Of a DNA stretch of 64,000 nt, positions 37,659 through 47,434 are shown piece after piece. The DNA is taken from assembly GCA_903952205.1 (NCBI GenBank), contig CAJBEZ010000009.1:1-64000 (forward strand), given 5' to 3'. The position numbers and the translations under genes were made by a program. Origin of the DNA: an uncultured Desulfomonile sp. Lineage in GTDB: Bacteria; Desulfobacterota; Desulfomonilia; Desulfomonilales; Desulfomonilaceae. The notes under the pieces are model-generated. The model was given only the letters and a program-made list of their open reading frames with translations. It made no database searches and had not been told where the DNA came from. The first letter of the stretch is position 1. The number at the start of each line of letters is the position of its first letter.

Positions 37659-39302
37659 CTAGAAAAGTCTCTTGAATTTCCTGCAGCGCTCTATCAGGTT
37701 GTTTGTCGAACTATCGTGATCCAGCTCAGGCTCAAGATCGCTCTCAAGCTGAGGTATTATCTTCTGGGCAAGCGCTTTTCCAAGCTCAACGCCCCACTGA
37801 TCAAACGAGTCAATTCGCCAGAGGATACCCTGTGTAAAAACACTATGCTCATACAGGGCGACAAGCTTGCCCAGAGTCCCTGGAGTGAGCCGTTCGGCAA
37901 GGATCACGCTGGATGGCCTGTTCCCTTCAAAAACCTTGTGCGGCGCCAGCCAGTCAGGGACTCCATCCGCCTTTACTTCTTCGAGTGTTTTACCAAAAGC
38001 CAATGCCTCAGCCTGGGCTATGACATTTGCCAGCAGCATTTCGTGATGCCGCCCCAAGGGGTTGAGTGACCGGGCGAACAATATGAAATCGCACGGGATG
38101 CGCCTGGTCCCCTGGTGGATCAACTGGTAAAAGGAATGCTGTCCGTTGGTTCCTGGTTCCCCCCAGTATATTGGACTCGTCTGATAATCAATTCTCTCCC
38201 CATCAACAGTTACACATTTACCGTTGCTCTCCATTGTCAACTGTTGCAGGTACGCAGGGAGACGCTTCAGATATTGATCGTACGGCAGAACGGCGACGGT
38301 GTCGGCTCCGAAAAAATTATTGCGCCATATCGCCAAAAGACCCATTAGAATCGGGAGGTTCCGGTCGAACGGGGTTGTTCGGAAATGTTCGTCCATCTGG
38401 TGAAAACCATCCAGAAGTTCGAGAAAGTTTTTCGGGCCTATCGAAATCATTGTTGACAGCCCTATCGCTGAGTCCATTGAGTAACGTCCGCCAACCCAAT
38501 CCCAAAACTCGAACATGTTGGCGGTGTCAATTCCAAAATCCGCTACTTCTTTCGAATTTGTCGAGACGGCTACAAAATGCCGCGCCACCGCTTTTTCATC
38601 CCCGTCAAAAGCTTGAATCAACCAGGAACGCGCCGTCTGTGCGTTTGTCATGGTTTCAAGAGTGGTGAAGGTCTTTGAAGACACGATGAAGAGTGTTTCC
38701 GAAGGATCCAGATCCTGTGAGGCCTCGGCAAAGTCGGTTCCATCAATGTTGGAAACGAACCGGAATGTCATCGTGCGTTCGCTGAAATATTTCAAGGCTT
38801 CGTAGGCCATTACCGGCCCCAAATCTGATCCACCGATTCCGATGTTGATCACATTGCGAATACGCTTGCCGGAATAACCCTTCCATTGACCGCCTCTCAC
38901 CCTGTTCGCAAAGTCGGCCATTTTATCGAGTACAGCATGGACCATGGGTACCACATCCACACCATCGACCATTATCGATGAACCCCTGGGAGCGCGTAAA
39001 GCGACATGCAATACTGATCTATTCTCTGTAATATTGATCTTGTCCCCTCGAAACATTGCGTCAATCATGCTTCGCAACCCGGATTCCTCGGCCAGTTCCA
39101 ACAAAAGAGCGATTGTCTCGTACGTAATGATATTTTTCGAATAATCGAGATGAACGCCGACCGCCTCGGCTGTCATTCGCTCACCTCTCTCCGGGTCATC
39201 AGCAAACAGGTCACGCAGGCATGTTCCCCGTATTTTCTCATAATGGACCTTGAGATCCTTCCAGGCGTTGAGTTCCGTAATTGATTTGACCTTTCCTTCC
39301 AT
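37659..39302 (-). CDS. pgi: Glucose-6-phosphate isomerase
   Basis: Pgi interconverts glucose 6-phosphate and fructose 6-phosphate. The 547-residue length and motifs fit the classical family: [65 protein letters not shown] and the C-terminal [13 protein letters not shown]. The start ATG is followed by a normal N-terminal helix. It is the first gene of the pgi-gnd-pgl group on the minus strand and sits divergent from the PutA remnant. Confidence 0.97.
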   Translation of the reverse strand: MEGKVKSITELNAWKDLKVHYEKIRGTCLRDLFADDPERGERMTAEAVGVHLDYSKNIITYETIALLLELAEESGLRSMIDAMFRGDKINITENRSVLHVALRAPRGSSIMVDGVDVVPMVHAVLDKMADFANRVRGGQWKGYSGKRIRNVINIGIGGSDLGPVMAYEALKYFSERTMTFRFVSNIDGTDFAEASQDLDPSETLFIVSSKTFTTLETMTNAQTARSWLIQAFDGDEKAVARHFVAVSTNSKEVADFGIDTANMFEFWDWVGGRYSMDSAIGLSTMISIGPKNFLELLDGFHQMDEHFRTTPFDRNLPILMGLLAIWRNNFFGADTVAVLPYDQYLKRLPAYLQQLTMESNGKCVTVDGERIDYQTSPIYWGEPGTNGQHSFYQLIHQGTRRIPCDFILFARSLNPLGRHHEMLLANVIAQAEALAFGKTLEEVKADGVPDWLAPHKVFEGNRPSSVILAERLTPGTLGKLVALYEHSVFTQGILWRIDSFDQWGVELGKALAQKIIPQLESDLEPELDHDSSTNNLIERCRKFKRLF

Positions 39303-39491
39303 GTTCCCACTCCCTAATCATCTTGTTGGTTTTCAGTAGCGTCACTCACAAAGACCTCGCCGAAGCCGATAAGCATTCATGGGGGTCTCAATCCTGACTG
39401 CCTATCCTCAATGGCCTAAATTGTCGGGATAATGTATCATTGGCAGCGTCAGGTCATGCTCTTTCTGAATTAGCCTCATACAGGATATCCT

Positions 39492-40697
39492 ATGAATGAC
39501 ATCCTCGAAAACAAAATAAGAGAGATCGGACGCGAAAAATATTCGCTTATGGGACATGAAGTTCCCTCCCTGTTTGACAGAAAAAGCTGGAATGGTAGGC
39601 TGACCGAGTGGGTTATGAAGGATGAGCCCCTCAAGGTCCGACTCTTCCGGTTTGTTGATGTCCTCCCCTGCCTAAAAACTGATTCCATGGTCACAAAAGT
39701 GCTCAATGAATATTTCTCGGACCTTTCGGAAAATCCCTTCATTAAGGGAATAGGAGCTGTTTCTGGACTGGCTCCATTCCTCGCCGCAAGAGCGGTGCGT
39801 ACAGGTGTCCAATCCATGGCGGCGCAATTTGTCGCGGGACGCGATGAATATGACGCCATGAAGGTATTCCTGAAACTCCGGAAGCAGGCTATAGCATTCA
39901 GCGCTGAACTTTTAGGTGAAGTCGTACTCAGTGACAAAGAAGCTTCAGAGTATGCCGAACGATATAAAAAACTGATTTCTTGCTTGAGCGAAGAAACGTC
40001 AAACTGGCATGAGGACCCTACTCTGGATTTTGACACTCATGGTCCCATACCTATGTTTGACGTGTCGTTGAAGATTTCTTCTTTCTGTCCGCATATTGAT
40101 CCGATGGACTGGGAAGATTCGATTGAAAATGCCATAGCCGGCCTTTCTTCGGTAGTCATTATGGCAACCAAACTCGGCGGATCCATTACGCTGGACATAG
40201 ATGAAGGCGCAGTTCACAAGATCCAAGTCTACATCGAGTTGGGCAAAAATGAGGCCAAAACCCTGTTAGTAAGAAATGTTGACCTTGGCGATGGTCACTT
40301 CGTGGGACCGGTGATATTTACGGAGGTTGAACCCGATTCGAGGCTTGCCCAAGAGGAGATATTTGGACCGGTCCTAGTCGTCATGAGAACACCGAACCTG
40401 GACGGTGCGCTGGAAATAGCGAATGATACACCCTATGCGCTTACAGGCGGAATGTTTTCAAGGAGCCCAGCGAATATTGAGAAGGCTAAGGATAATTTCA
40501 GGGTCGGCAACCTATACATAAATCGGAAGATAACAGGTACGCTGGTAGGGCGGCAACCCTTCGGCGGCTTCGGAATGTCCGGAATAGGCTACAAAGCCGG
40601 TGGTCCCGATTACCTGCCTCAATTCATGAATGCCAAGAGCGTCAGTGAAAATACTCTAAGGCGAGGCTTTGCCCCCAGCGGGCCTGAAGATAATTAA
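39492..40697 (+). pseudogene. putA: PutA (proline dehydrogenase/P5C dehydrogenase) with large in-frame internal deletion
   Basis: Residues 1-about 238 match the start of a PutA-type proline dehydrogenase, including MKDEPLKVRLFRFVDVLPCL and the first barrel strands VSLKISSF and SITLDIDE. From about residue 243 the sequence is the C-terminal end of the aldehyde dehydrogenase half: KIQVYIELGKNEAKTLLV, QEEIFGPVLVVMR, NDTPYALTGG and GRQPFGGFGMSGIG. Normal PutA is near 1000 residues, so some 600 are missing. Lost are most of the FAD barrel and the NAD site and catalytic Cys/Glu of the dehydrogenase. The frame is intact across the junction (near 40205-40225). The product should be inactive, unless this is an assembly error. 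Confidence 0.85.
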
Positions 40698-40732
40698 AGA
40701 ACAGCCGCAGAGCAAATGGAGGATCACGTCAG

Positions 40733-41422
40733 ATGACCAACGAAAGAAAAACAGTCGCTCCGGAATGCGCCACTTGCCCGAACCAGATGCCGGACATGGC
40801 GTGCATGCGTGAAGGCGGTTCAACTCATAAAGGCTGTCCCACCGTAAGCTGCAAAGAGCTACTGGCAAAGGCCAACCGGCAGTATGCAGACCCTGAAATT
40901 GGTAATTTTGCGCATAATGCGTCTGTGCAGGAATCCGCATGCTATGCGAACAGGCAGGAAAGCCCGTATGTCATGCAACCCACCAAGACACGGATAACCG
41001 AGATCTGCGAATTTGCCAAACGCATGGGGTACAAGCGGATTGGTCTTGTTTTCTGTGTCGGCCTGAAAAATGAGGCTGCCATTGTGGACCGGATATTGAG
41101 GAAAAATGATTTTGATGTGGTTTCAGTTTGTTGCAAAGCCGGCAAGACCTCAAAAGACCTTATCGGTATAGAGGACAAAGACAAGATCTTTCAGGGAACT
41201 GATGAAGCGATGTGCAACCCAGTTTTCCAGGCCATGGCGCTTAACGAGGAAAAGACCGATTTTAACGTGCTGCTCGGGCTATGTGTGGGGCATGATTCCT
41301 TATTTTTTAAACATGCGGAGGCATACACCACTGTCCTGGCGGTTAAGGACCGTGTAACGGGCCACAACCCATTGGCCCCGATTTATCTACATGGTTCGTA
41401 TTACAGGAAACTGCTCTCCTAA
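40733..41422 (+). CDS. DUF1847 cysteine-rich protein
   Basis: The 229-residue protein matches the DUF1847 family, whose biochemical role is unknown. The N-terminus has CATCPNQMPDMACMREGG and GCPTVSC, a likely metal or cluster site. A Rossmann-like core then contains MGYKRIGLVFCVGL, FDVVSVCCKAGK, EAMCNPVFQA and LLGLCVGHDSLFFKH, ending with LAVKDRVTGHNPLAPIY, as in the family. A GGAGG-like site precedes the ATG. It lies 35 bases after the PutA remnant and may share its transcript. Confidence 0.82.
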   Translation: MTNERKTVAPECATCPNQMPDMACMREGGSTHKGCPTVSCKELLAKANRQYADPEIGNFAHNASVQESACYANRQESPYVMQPTKTRITEICEFAKRMGYKRIGLVFCVGLKNEAAIVDRILRKNDFDVVSVCCKAGKTSKDLIGIEDKDKIFQGTDEAMCNPVFQAMALNEEKTDFNVLLGLCVGHDSLFFKHAEAYTTVLAVKDRVTGHNPLAPIYLHGSYYRKLLS

Positions 41423-41570
41423 CGAAGCTTTGCTTGAAGATCGGAGCGCAATAAACGCATTTGAAGGAACAATGGAAATTTCTTTCTGAATTTATTCCGG
41501 ACATCATGAGGAAATGGGTAACTTTAATGTTAGAAGTGCGGTTCCCGTCTGTATGCATTGTGGCAAGGAT

Positions 41571-42017
41571 CTAGAAGCAGCGATTGGTGTCAACGTCTTC
41601 ATTTGCCAGAGCCGCCAAGATGTCCCCATGACAGGGCTTAGGATAACACCAGCACACCAACAGTTTCCCCCGCAACTCAGGTATCCTGTCCATTAGGGCT
41701 TTATCCAACAATAGATACTGACGGTAACTAGCCATAATCTCTTCATCCTGTCCGGATTTAAACGGGTTATGCCAGATTGACCTGTCTTCCTTTGCATGAT
41801 GATTCTCGCGGCCGATGTAGAGATAAAGGTTTTGAGATCGAGCCCACGCCACTAGTTCCTTGTCCGTTTTCCAATTAGCCACCACCGCCAGCCCAGATTC
41901 GAGTCGATCCCGGCGGTTGTCAAAATGGATCAGGCGCATATTCAACAGCCTGAAAGTTGGAGAGGAGCTGGTCGCTTCGCCGACTGAAGAAACATATTCC
42001 GGATTTATTTTTCTCAT
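41571..42017 (-). CDS. DUF4326 protein fused behind a hotdog-thioesterase N-terminus
   Basis: Residues from about 46 on match DUF4326: VVANWKTDKELVAWARSQ, LYIGREN, HNPF, MASYRQYLLL and the signature CWCYPKPCHGDILA. Its role is unknown. Residues 1-45 (MRKINPEYVSSVGEAT, FRLLNMRLIHFD) do not belong to that family. They match the start of the thioesterase encoded at 55289 (MLKVNPEYMSKIMEAT, FRLQNMRLLNFD). The gene is thus a chimera in which the 5' end of a thioesterase gene, perhaps with its promoter, was joined in frame to a DUF4326 gene. Whether the protein works is unknown. Confidence 0.75.
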   Translation of the reverse strand: MRKINPEYVSSVGEATSSSPTFRLLNMRLIHFDNRRDRLESGLAVVANWKTDKELVAWARSQNLYLYIGRENHHAKEDRSIWHNPFKSGQDEEIMASYRQYLLLDKALMDRIPELRGKLLVCWCYPKPCHGDILAALANEDVDTNRCF

Positions 42018-42167
42018 CGTTTCGCCCTTGCGCTGATTGATAGAGTTCCTTCTGTCTCTTTACACTAATACGATCAATGTGTAAAACTGCTGCATAATTC
42101 CGGATTATAGTAGCCGTATTTAATAATATAGGAGATTTGCTGTTCATCAATACGCCAAAGGGCAACT

Positions 42168-42635
42168 ATGAACGAACAAGGGATATCCAAAGAGCGAGAA
42201 AGTTTTCTTAAACAGGATTTTGACCGTGGTTTCATCAATTTCTGCGGTTTTAAGGCTGAACTTGCGCAATGGGGCCGGTTTCACTCCCGGCTGGAAATTG
42301 ACTACAATCATCGCCAGCAAGACGGGTTTATCCATGCAGGCGTTATGGCTACAATGGCAGACCACACGGCGGGTTATTCGGCATTTACCACAGTAACCGA
42401 GGACATGCAGATTCTAACAATAGAGTTTAAGATTAATTTCCTTCGTCCGGCATTCGGCCAACTTCTAGTTTGCAGATCACATGTCATCAGGGACGGTCGT
42501 CAAATAATTGTTTCAGAGTCCGAAGTCTTTGATGTCGGTGACCAAGGGAAAGAAACGGCTGTGGCAAAGGCTATAGTTACCCTGATGGCAGTGTCTCGAT
42601 CCAAGCTTTTGAAAGGGCCCTTGAATTCCGAATAA
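42168..42635 (+). CDS. PaaI-type hotdog thioesterase
   Basis: The 155-residue protein has the hotdog helix segment GFIHAGVMATMADHTAGYSAF with the catalytic Asp region, then strands LTIEFKINFLRPA and VCRSHVIRDGRQIIVSESEV. Such enzymes hydrolyse acyl- or aryl-CoA. It is divergent from the DUF4326 chimera. It is complete and differs from the thioesterase at 55289, so it is not the missing part of the chimera. Confidence 0.85.
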   Translation: MNEQGISKERESFLKQDFDRGFINFCGFKAELAQWGRFHSRLEIDYNHRQQDGFIHAGVMATMADHTAGYSAFTTVTEDMQILTIEFKINFLRPAFGQLLVCRSHVIRDGRQIIVSESEVFDVGDQGKETAVAKAIVTLMAVSRSKLLKGPLNSE

Positions 42636-42746
42636 ACCTTAAACGTAATTCCTGATTTAATAGCGTTTTAGTCTTAATGGATTGTGAACTGATCTGTATG
42701 TAAACATCCTGGTAACGATATTTGATTCCCTTCCGTTGTCCGCACA

Positions 42747-44699
42747 TCAGTTATCGGTCGTGTCAGCATCCGTATCCGCTGGAGCGTCATCCAGCATGAG
42801 CACCGATCTGGCCTCTCCTATAGGTAGTTCCTGAACGTCTTTAAGTTTCCTACCGATTACCCTAGTGCGTGTCTGCGCTTTTTCGATCTGTTTGGAGGCG
42901 CTTTCCAGCTTATCTTTGACCTTGTCGAGGATTCCTCCATATTGGGCCCACTCTGTCTTGATGGCCGACAACAAATTCCATACTTCGCTGGACCGCTTTT
43001 GAATGGCCAGTGTCCGGAAACCCATCTGGAGGCTGTTCAGTAGGGACCATAAGGTCGTCGGCCCTGCAATCAAAACCCTGTATTCCCGCTGTATGTATTC
43101 GGCTAAACCGTCTCGCCTGATCACTTCAGCGAACAATCCCTCGGTAGGCAGGAATAAGATGCCAAAGTCAGTTGTCTTTGGTGGGTTCAAATACTTGCGG
43201 GAGATGTCGTTGGCGCACTGTTTTATACGGATCTCCAACTGTTTCGCCGCAGATTCCGACGCTGAGGCGTCCGCGTTCTCCTGGGCCTCGATAAGCCGCT
43301 GATAGTCCTCAACAGGGAACTTTGCGTCAATAGGCAACCAAACAACGTCGCTAAGATCTTCATTTCTCCCCGGAAGCTTGATGGCGAATTCCACTCTCTC
43401 ACCGCCGTCTTTGGTCCCAACATTCTTGGCGTACTGATCAGGCGCCAGGACCTGTTCCAGCAGCACCCCAAGCTGGACTTCACCCCAGGTGCCTCGCGTC
43501 TTTATGTTCGTAAGAACTTTCTTTAGGTCTCCCACACCGGTGGCAAGAAGCTGCATCTCTCCAAGCCCTTTGTGGACTTGCTCCAGCCGTTCACTGACTT
43601 GCTTGAACGACTCGCCGAGCCTCTTTTCCAGCGTCCCTTGAAGTTTTTCATCTACAGTCGCCCGCATCTGATCGAGTTGTTTGTTGTTATCCTGCTGTAT
43701 AGATTGAAGTTTGTCCTGCACCGCAACCTTTAGTTCGTCGAGCTTCTTCTGGTTCGATTCCGTCAGACCTATCAACTGCCTTGAGAACAAATCCATCTGC
43801 TTCTGTTGCGAATCCGCCATGCCGGTCATTCCCTTGAGCATCGAATCATTGAGGTCCTTCAGGGATCCGCCAACATCTTCACGCATAGCCTTGGCGGCAG
43901 TTGTATTTTCGGTCTGGATCTGCTTCAAACGCTCGTCTATGGCATTCCTCTGGGCCTCCAGTTTGGCTTCTGTGGCATTGGTAAGTTTCGCAAGCTGATC
44001 CAGGACATCGCTAAGCTGATTACGCTGATTCAATCCTATATCGTTGAGTGTCCTCACTAACATCTCACTGAAATCCTTAAGGGCGGCGCCAACTTCCTCA
44101 CGGGTTTTCTGAGACGCGTTGGCAAATTCTTCACGCATTTGGTCGAGTTTCTTGCCGCTATTGTCCTGCATCGATGTAAGCCTAACTTCGATCGTTTCAC
44201 GCATGACGGCAAGTTTTTCATCATTTGTCTGGGTGAGCTTGTCGAGTCGATCTGAAAAAACATCCAGGTATGATTTTTGGGAGTTTGCCATTTGCGCCAT
44301 GTTCATTACGAGTGAATCGTTAAATCCCTTGAGCGTGGTTCCGGTCTCTTCGCGCAAACTCTTGGCGCTTGCTATCAAATCCTGACGCACCTGATCCAGT
44401 TTATCCTCGGTAGTCTTTGTAAGGTCCACCATTTGTCTGTAAATAGTGTCGGTATTGCTTTTCAGCGTTCCAGCAAGCTCTTGCCGCGATTGCCTCAACA
44501 GGTTGGCCAATTCTTCGCGATTGTGCGTAATCTCCTCCCTAACCGCCCGTTCCACTCTTTCGTAAGATTTTTCAATGGATTGCAAGGCCTGTTCAACCGG
44601 ACCAAGGTCGATGGGCGCTTTACGAAAAAGCTGGACGATCTGAATGATGATTGTCACTCCTAATAACGCTATGACAACGAAAAGTGTGAGATTCTCCAT
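42747..44699 (-). CDS. rmuC: RmuC-family DNA recombination protein with triplicated coiled coil
   Basis: RmuC proteins limit recombination at inverted repeats and carry a nuclease-like C-terminal domain. An N-terminal helix (LTLFVVIALLGVTIIIQIVQ) anchors it. Residues about 30-400 are coiled coil. The C-terminal domain has TRGTWGEVQLGVLLEQVL, LPIDAKFPVEDYQRL, KYLNPPKTTDFGILFLPTEG and LIAGPTTLWSLLNSLQMGFR, all RmuC signatures. At 650 residues it is longer than usual (about 450) because of three similar coiled-coil units. It is convergent with the thioesterase gene. Confidence 0.93.
   Translation of the reverse strand: MENLTLFVVIALLGVTIIIQIVQLFRKAPIDLGPVEQALQSIEKSYERVERAVREEITHNREELANLLRQSRQELAGTLKSNTDTIYRQMVDLTKTTEDKLDQVRQDLIASAKSLREETGTTLKGFNDSLVMNMAQMANSQKSYLDVFSDRLDKLTQTNDEKLAVMRETIEVRLTSMQDNSGKKLDQMREEFANASQKTREEVGAALKDFSEMLVRTLNDIGLNQRNQLSDVLDQLAKLTNATEAKLEAQRNAIDERLKQIQTENTTAAKAMREDVGGSLKDLNDSMLKGMTGMADSQQKQMDLFSRQLIGLTESNQKKLDELKVAVQDKLQSIQQDNNKQLDQMRATVDEKLQGTLEKRLGESFKQVSERLEQVHKGLGEMQLLATGVGDLKKVLTNIKTRGTWGEVQLGVLLEQVLAPDQYAKNVGTKDGGERVEFAIKLPGRNEDLSDVVWLPIDAKFPVEDYQRLIEAQENADASASESAAKQLEIRIKQCANDISRKYLNPPKTTDFGILFLPTEGLFAEVIRRDGLAEYIQREYRVLIAGPTTLWSLLNSLQMGFRTLAIQKRSSEVWNLLSAIKTEWAQYGGILDKVKDKLESASKQIEKAQTRTRVIGRKLKDVQELPIGEARSVLMLDDAPADTDADTTDN
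43695..44354 (-). repeat. Three coiled-coil repeats inside RmuC
   Basis: Units start near residues 116, 200 and 273 with REETGTTLKGFNDSL, REEVGAALKDFSEML and REDVGGSLKDLNDSM. Each continues with an N-Q/S-Q, a LDKLT / LAKLT / LIGLT segment and an RL-SMQ / RLKQIQ / KLQSIQ end. Unit length is 73-84 residues. Confidence 0.7.
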
Positions 44700-44880
44700 T
44701 GTTCTTTGACCATTTCCTCCATATCAACAGAGACGGATTATCTTTTCAGTTTTGGCTTCCCTCTGGCTTCGCCTGCCGGATGAGACCAATGGTATAATAT
44801 ACGTGCATGCATTCATATCATTTTCCTTGTTTGGCAGGGACATGACGTAGTTATTCTCCTGGATACATGGGAATCTGGAC

Positions 44881-44900
44881 TTTCTCTTCGTTTCTCTTCG
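44881..44900. repeat. 10-bp unit TTTCTCTTCG in two tandem copies
   Basis: Two perfect adjacent copies lie in the 278-base gap between rmuC and the barrel protein. The gap otherwise holds no gene. A TGGTATAAT extended -10 match on the plus strand lies at 44790-44798. Confidence 0.6.
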
Positions 44901-44977
44901 TTAATGAAGCGGGCGAGGAATTATTGGGCTAATAACACACGAATAGTGTTCAAATCCGCATCAGGCGGCGAAAAACT

Positions 44978-46624
44978 CTATAATCGGGCGTCGAGGTAGA
45001 GTTCAAATCCCATAATGGGGGCTATGGTTCTGTTGGGGTTCGTTCCGAAGTTGTTTGAGGTTGGGGGTTCCGAGTCCCAGCCTGGTACAGATTTGTCTAC
45101 ACAGGCGTAGTTGAACCACTTGCCTGGCTGCCAATAAGCCCCGCGTGCATAAATCCGCCAATTTTCGAGAAGCTTCCAGACAAATCCTGCATTGAATTCC
45201 CAACCAAGGTCATCATCCGGAACTGATGGGACAGGGGAATTGAAACTTCCTCTGTTGCCGAAATTCAAGTACCCAAAATTAGAGGGGTCCGGCCTTACGT
45301 AACCCCAACTGTAACCCTTCGAGGATCGGTTGGCCTTCATGACGCAACCGAATATGTTCAGGTTACTTGCGATCATACGGTCAAAGCGCAATGCGGCGGC
45401 ATTTGAAGCTGACATGTCACGGTAAGAATCGACGCCGGCCATGTAATATTTTCCCATGAGTATTGAGTAGGGGTAGAATACCCCGTAGGCGCTTCGCTCA
45501 GCGTCCTGAATGTAAGGCTGTCGATCAATGAGGACTCCGTGCCGCCTGTCAGGACCCGGCATGTGGGTCAGGAGAAAACTTAGTCTGTTCGGTCCTGACA
45601 ACGCCCCGAATTCCATCATATAACGCCATGATTCAGTATAGGGTGGAAGAAATAAATTCTCGGACTCACCAGGAAGGAGTACCGGAGGATTCATTCTATA
45701 TTGTTCCGGTGTGGGAAGCGTATCATTCATTGAGGGCAGGTAATTTATCGCCCGATAATACCAATCAGCCTCCGTGTTGAAGAAAACGCGACCATTGTTG
45801 TACTTCAGATATATCCACCCCTCACTGGCCGAGGTGTTACGAGGCGGAAACTCTCTCCTTTCCGTAACGGTTTTCAGAGCCTCCGGTCCTTCATGAAAGG
45901 CGAAATAGAAACCTCCTGCGCCGGTTTCAACAGGACCAGCCGAGTATTTTATATATCCCAGCACATGAATTGATCTAGCTGCGTTCTGATCCTCTATGTT
46001 CCAGTAGCGTGTCGAACCCAGCCGCCACGGATAAAACCCCGCTCCTATCGTAAAAGGTCCCCAGAAACTCTCCAACTGAAAAAGATCCACGGTCCTGCGT
46101 CCACTTTCGAAAATGTCTTCCGCTGTGTCGGCGCTGCTGAACTGTAAACCGCAACCCTGCTGGAAACCCCGTCGTCCATAATAGATGTTCCCTAACGGGC
46201 TCTTGACCATGACCCATAACCGGGTCCATCTACCATAAGAAATGGATGTCTCAATGTCTGGATTCTCAATCGCGGCCAAATCGGTTGTAAGATCAGAGTT
46301 TATCCTGTAAGTCCCTTGAATTGACACCGCCTGGTTAAGTTTCAGTGTCGTGAAAATGGCAAAGCGGGTGAACGAGGTCATGGCAGTCGTTCCGGATATC
46401 ATCTTCCTCTGGAACCATCCGTTTAACGGGGCCAGGTCACCTGGAGACCTCATGTCGACGTTGAAAGGGCCAAAAAAACCCTCAGGCCCCGCCTGGGAAG
46501 CGTAAACGTATCGGAAACTTAACTGGGCTGAATCGATTTTGAATTCCCAGGCTTCACACTGGGCCGGAGCGCCCAGAAGCGCAAAGATCCCCAGGAGTGT
46601 GAGGAAACCGAAACGCAGTTTCAT
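44978..46624 (-). CDS. Outer-membrane beta-barrel protein of unknown function
   Basis: A signal peptide (MKLRFGFLTLLGIFALLGAP to QCEA-WEF) precedes about 525 residues dense in alternating aromatic and small residues (YWNIEDQ, FYFAFHEG, WYYRAINY, SWGYVRPDP), typical of a transmembrane barrel. The chain ends FELYLDARL. No conserved porin family could be named, although IYYGRRGFQQGCGLQF resembles barrel proteins seen in Desulfobacterota. The frame is open to 46729, but the ATG at 46624 starts a proper signal peptide and lies seven bases after the crotonase stop. It likely forms a channel or receptor. Confidence 0.7.
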   Translation of the reverse strand: MKLRFGFLTLLGIFALLGAPAQCEAWEFKIDSAQLSFRYVYASQAGPEGFFGPFNVDMRSPGDLAPLNGWFQRKMISGTTAMTSFTRFAIFTTLKLNQAVSIQGTYRINSDLTTDLAAIENPDIETSISYGRWTRLWVMVKSPLGNIYYGRRGFQQGCGLQFSSADTAEDIFESGRRTVDLFQLESFWGPFTIGAGFYPWRLGSTRYWNIEDQNAARSIHVLGYIKYSAGPVETGAGGFYFAFHEGPEALKTVTERREFPPRNTSASEGWIYLKYNNGRVFFNTEADWYYRAINYLPSMNDTLPTPEQYRMNPPVLLPGESENLFLPPYTESWRYMMEFGALSGPNRLSFLLTHMPGPDRRHGVLIDRQPYIQDAERSAYGVFYPYSILMGKYYMAGVDSYRDMSASNAAALRFDRMIASNLNIFGCVMKANRSSKGYSWGYVRPDPSNFGYLNFGNRGSFNSPVPSVPDDDLGWEFNAGFVWKLLENWRIYARGAYWQPGKWFNYACVDKSVPGWDSEPPTSNNFGTNPNRTIAPIMGFELYLDARL

Positions 46625-46631
46625 AAAACGT

Positions 46632-47378
46632 TTAAAACTTTTTTGCGGCTTCACTGAGAAGTTCCTGAGTTTCGGAACTGAACCAGCAGTCGAGAAACTC
46701 TTCATTCTTCGTCCTAAAACTGTTTTCATATCTGGATCGTATGGCTTCTACACGGTTGGCTTTGGAGGCCTGAAAAGCTTTGGCTGGAAGCCTGGCGATT
46801 CTGGCTAAGATTTCCAGGGCTCTGTCCTCGACATCCGATTTGGGAAACATCGAGGTGACAATCCCTTTTTTCGCGGCATTCGATGAATCTATGAACTCTC
46901 CGAGGTAAAGCATTTCAGAAGCGGCGACGTCTCCGGCTATCCGGCGGAGTATCAAATCAGGCAGGTATGGGGCAGGCACACCCAACTTGATTTCATTCAG
47001 GCCGATCAAGACCTTACCTGATGCGGCCACACGGTAATCGCACGCCAGTAGGAGAATAGTTCCCCCCGCTATTGCGTGAGCCTTTATCGCCGCGGCTGTA
47101 GGAACTGGAATCGTCAGGATCTCAAAGACAACCTGGTTGAAAAAATAGAAGAACTCCGTCATGCTTGAGCGATCCAGTAACAACAGTTTAGGAAGATCAA
47201 AGCCCATGGAGAAGAATTTCTCTCCGCCCGCAAGGACCATACCCGCGCAATTTTTTTTAACTTGAGCCATGACACTGGAAAGCTCCTCCACCAGATCAGG
47301 GCTGATAGCATTGGTAACCCCGTTGGAAAGCCTTACTAAGGCGAGTTCTTCTTTGCTTTCAAGTGTTACAAGTAACAA
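46632..47378 (-). CDS. Crotonase-fold protein (enoyl-CoA hydratase/isomerase family)
   Basis: The 248-residue protein has the oxyanion-hole segments MVLAGGEKFFSMGFDL and AHAIAGGTILLLACDYRVA and then GLNEIKLGVPAP. The hydratase Glu normally found after AGGG (CEL) is replaced by hydrophobic residues, while the second Glu (LNEIKLG) is kept. One Glu is the pattern of delta3-delta2 enoyl-CoA isomerases, so isomerase activity is more likely than hydration. It sits between a SIS isomerase and the barrel protein in one minus-strand group. Confidence 0.8.
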   Translation of the reverse strand: MLLVTLESKEELALVRLSNGVTNAISPDLVEELSSVMAQVKKNCAGMVLAGGEKFFSMGFDLPKLLLLDRSSMTEFFYFFNQVVFEILTIPVPTAAAIKAHAIAGGTILLLACDYRVAASGKVLIGLNEIKLGVPAPYLPDLILRRIAGDVAASEMLYLGEFIDSSNAAKKGIVTSMFPKSDVEDRALEILARIARLPAKAFQASKANRVEAIRSRYENSFRTKNEEFLDCWFSSETQELLSEAAKKF

Positions 47379-47434
47379 TGCTGTCTCCTTTCCTGAATCG
47401 CCGTAGAAACTTCAGGGCGTTCTGATGTGGTGTT

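Noticed and set aside
44940-45010. GTTCAAATCC-like strings that recall a tRNA T-arm
   Set aside because: They lie partly inside the barrel-protein gene and no cloverleaf can be drawn around them.
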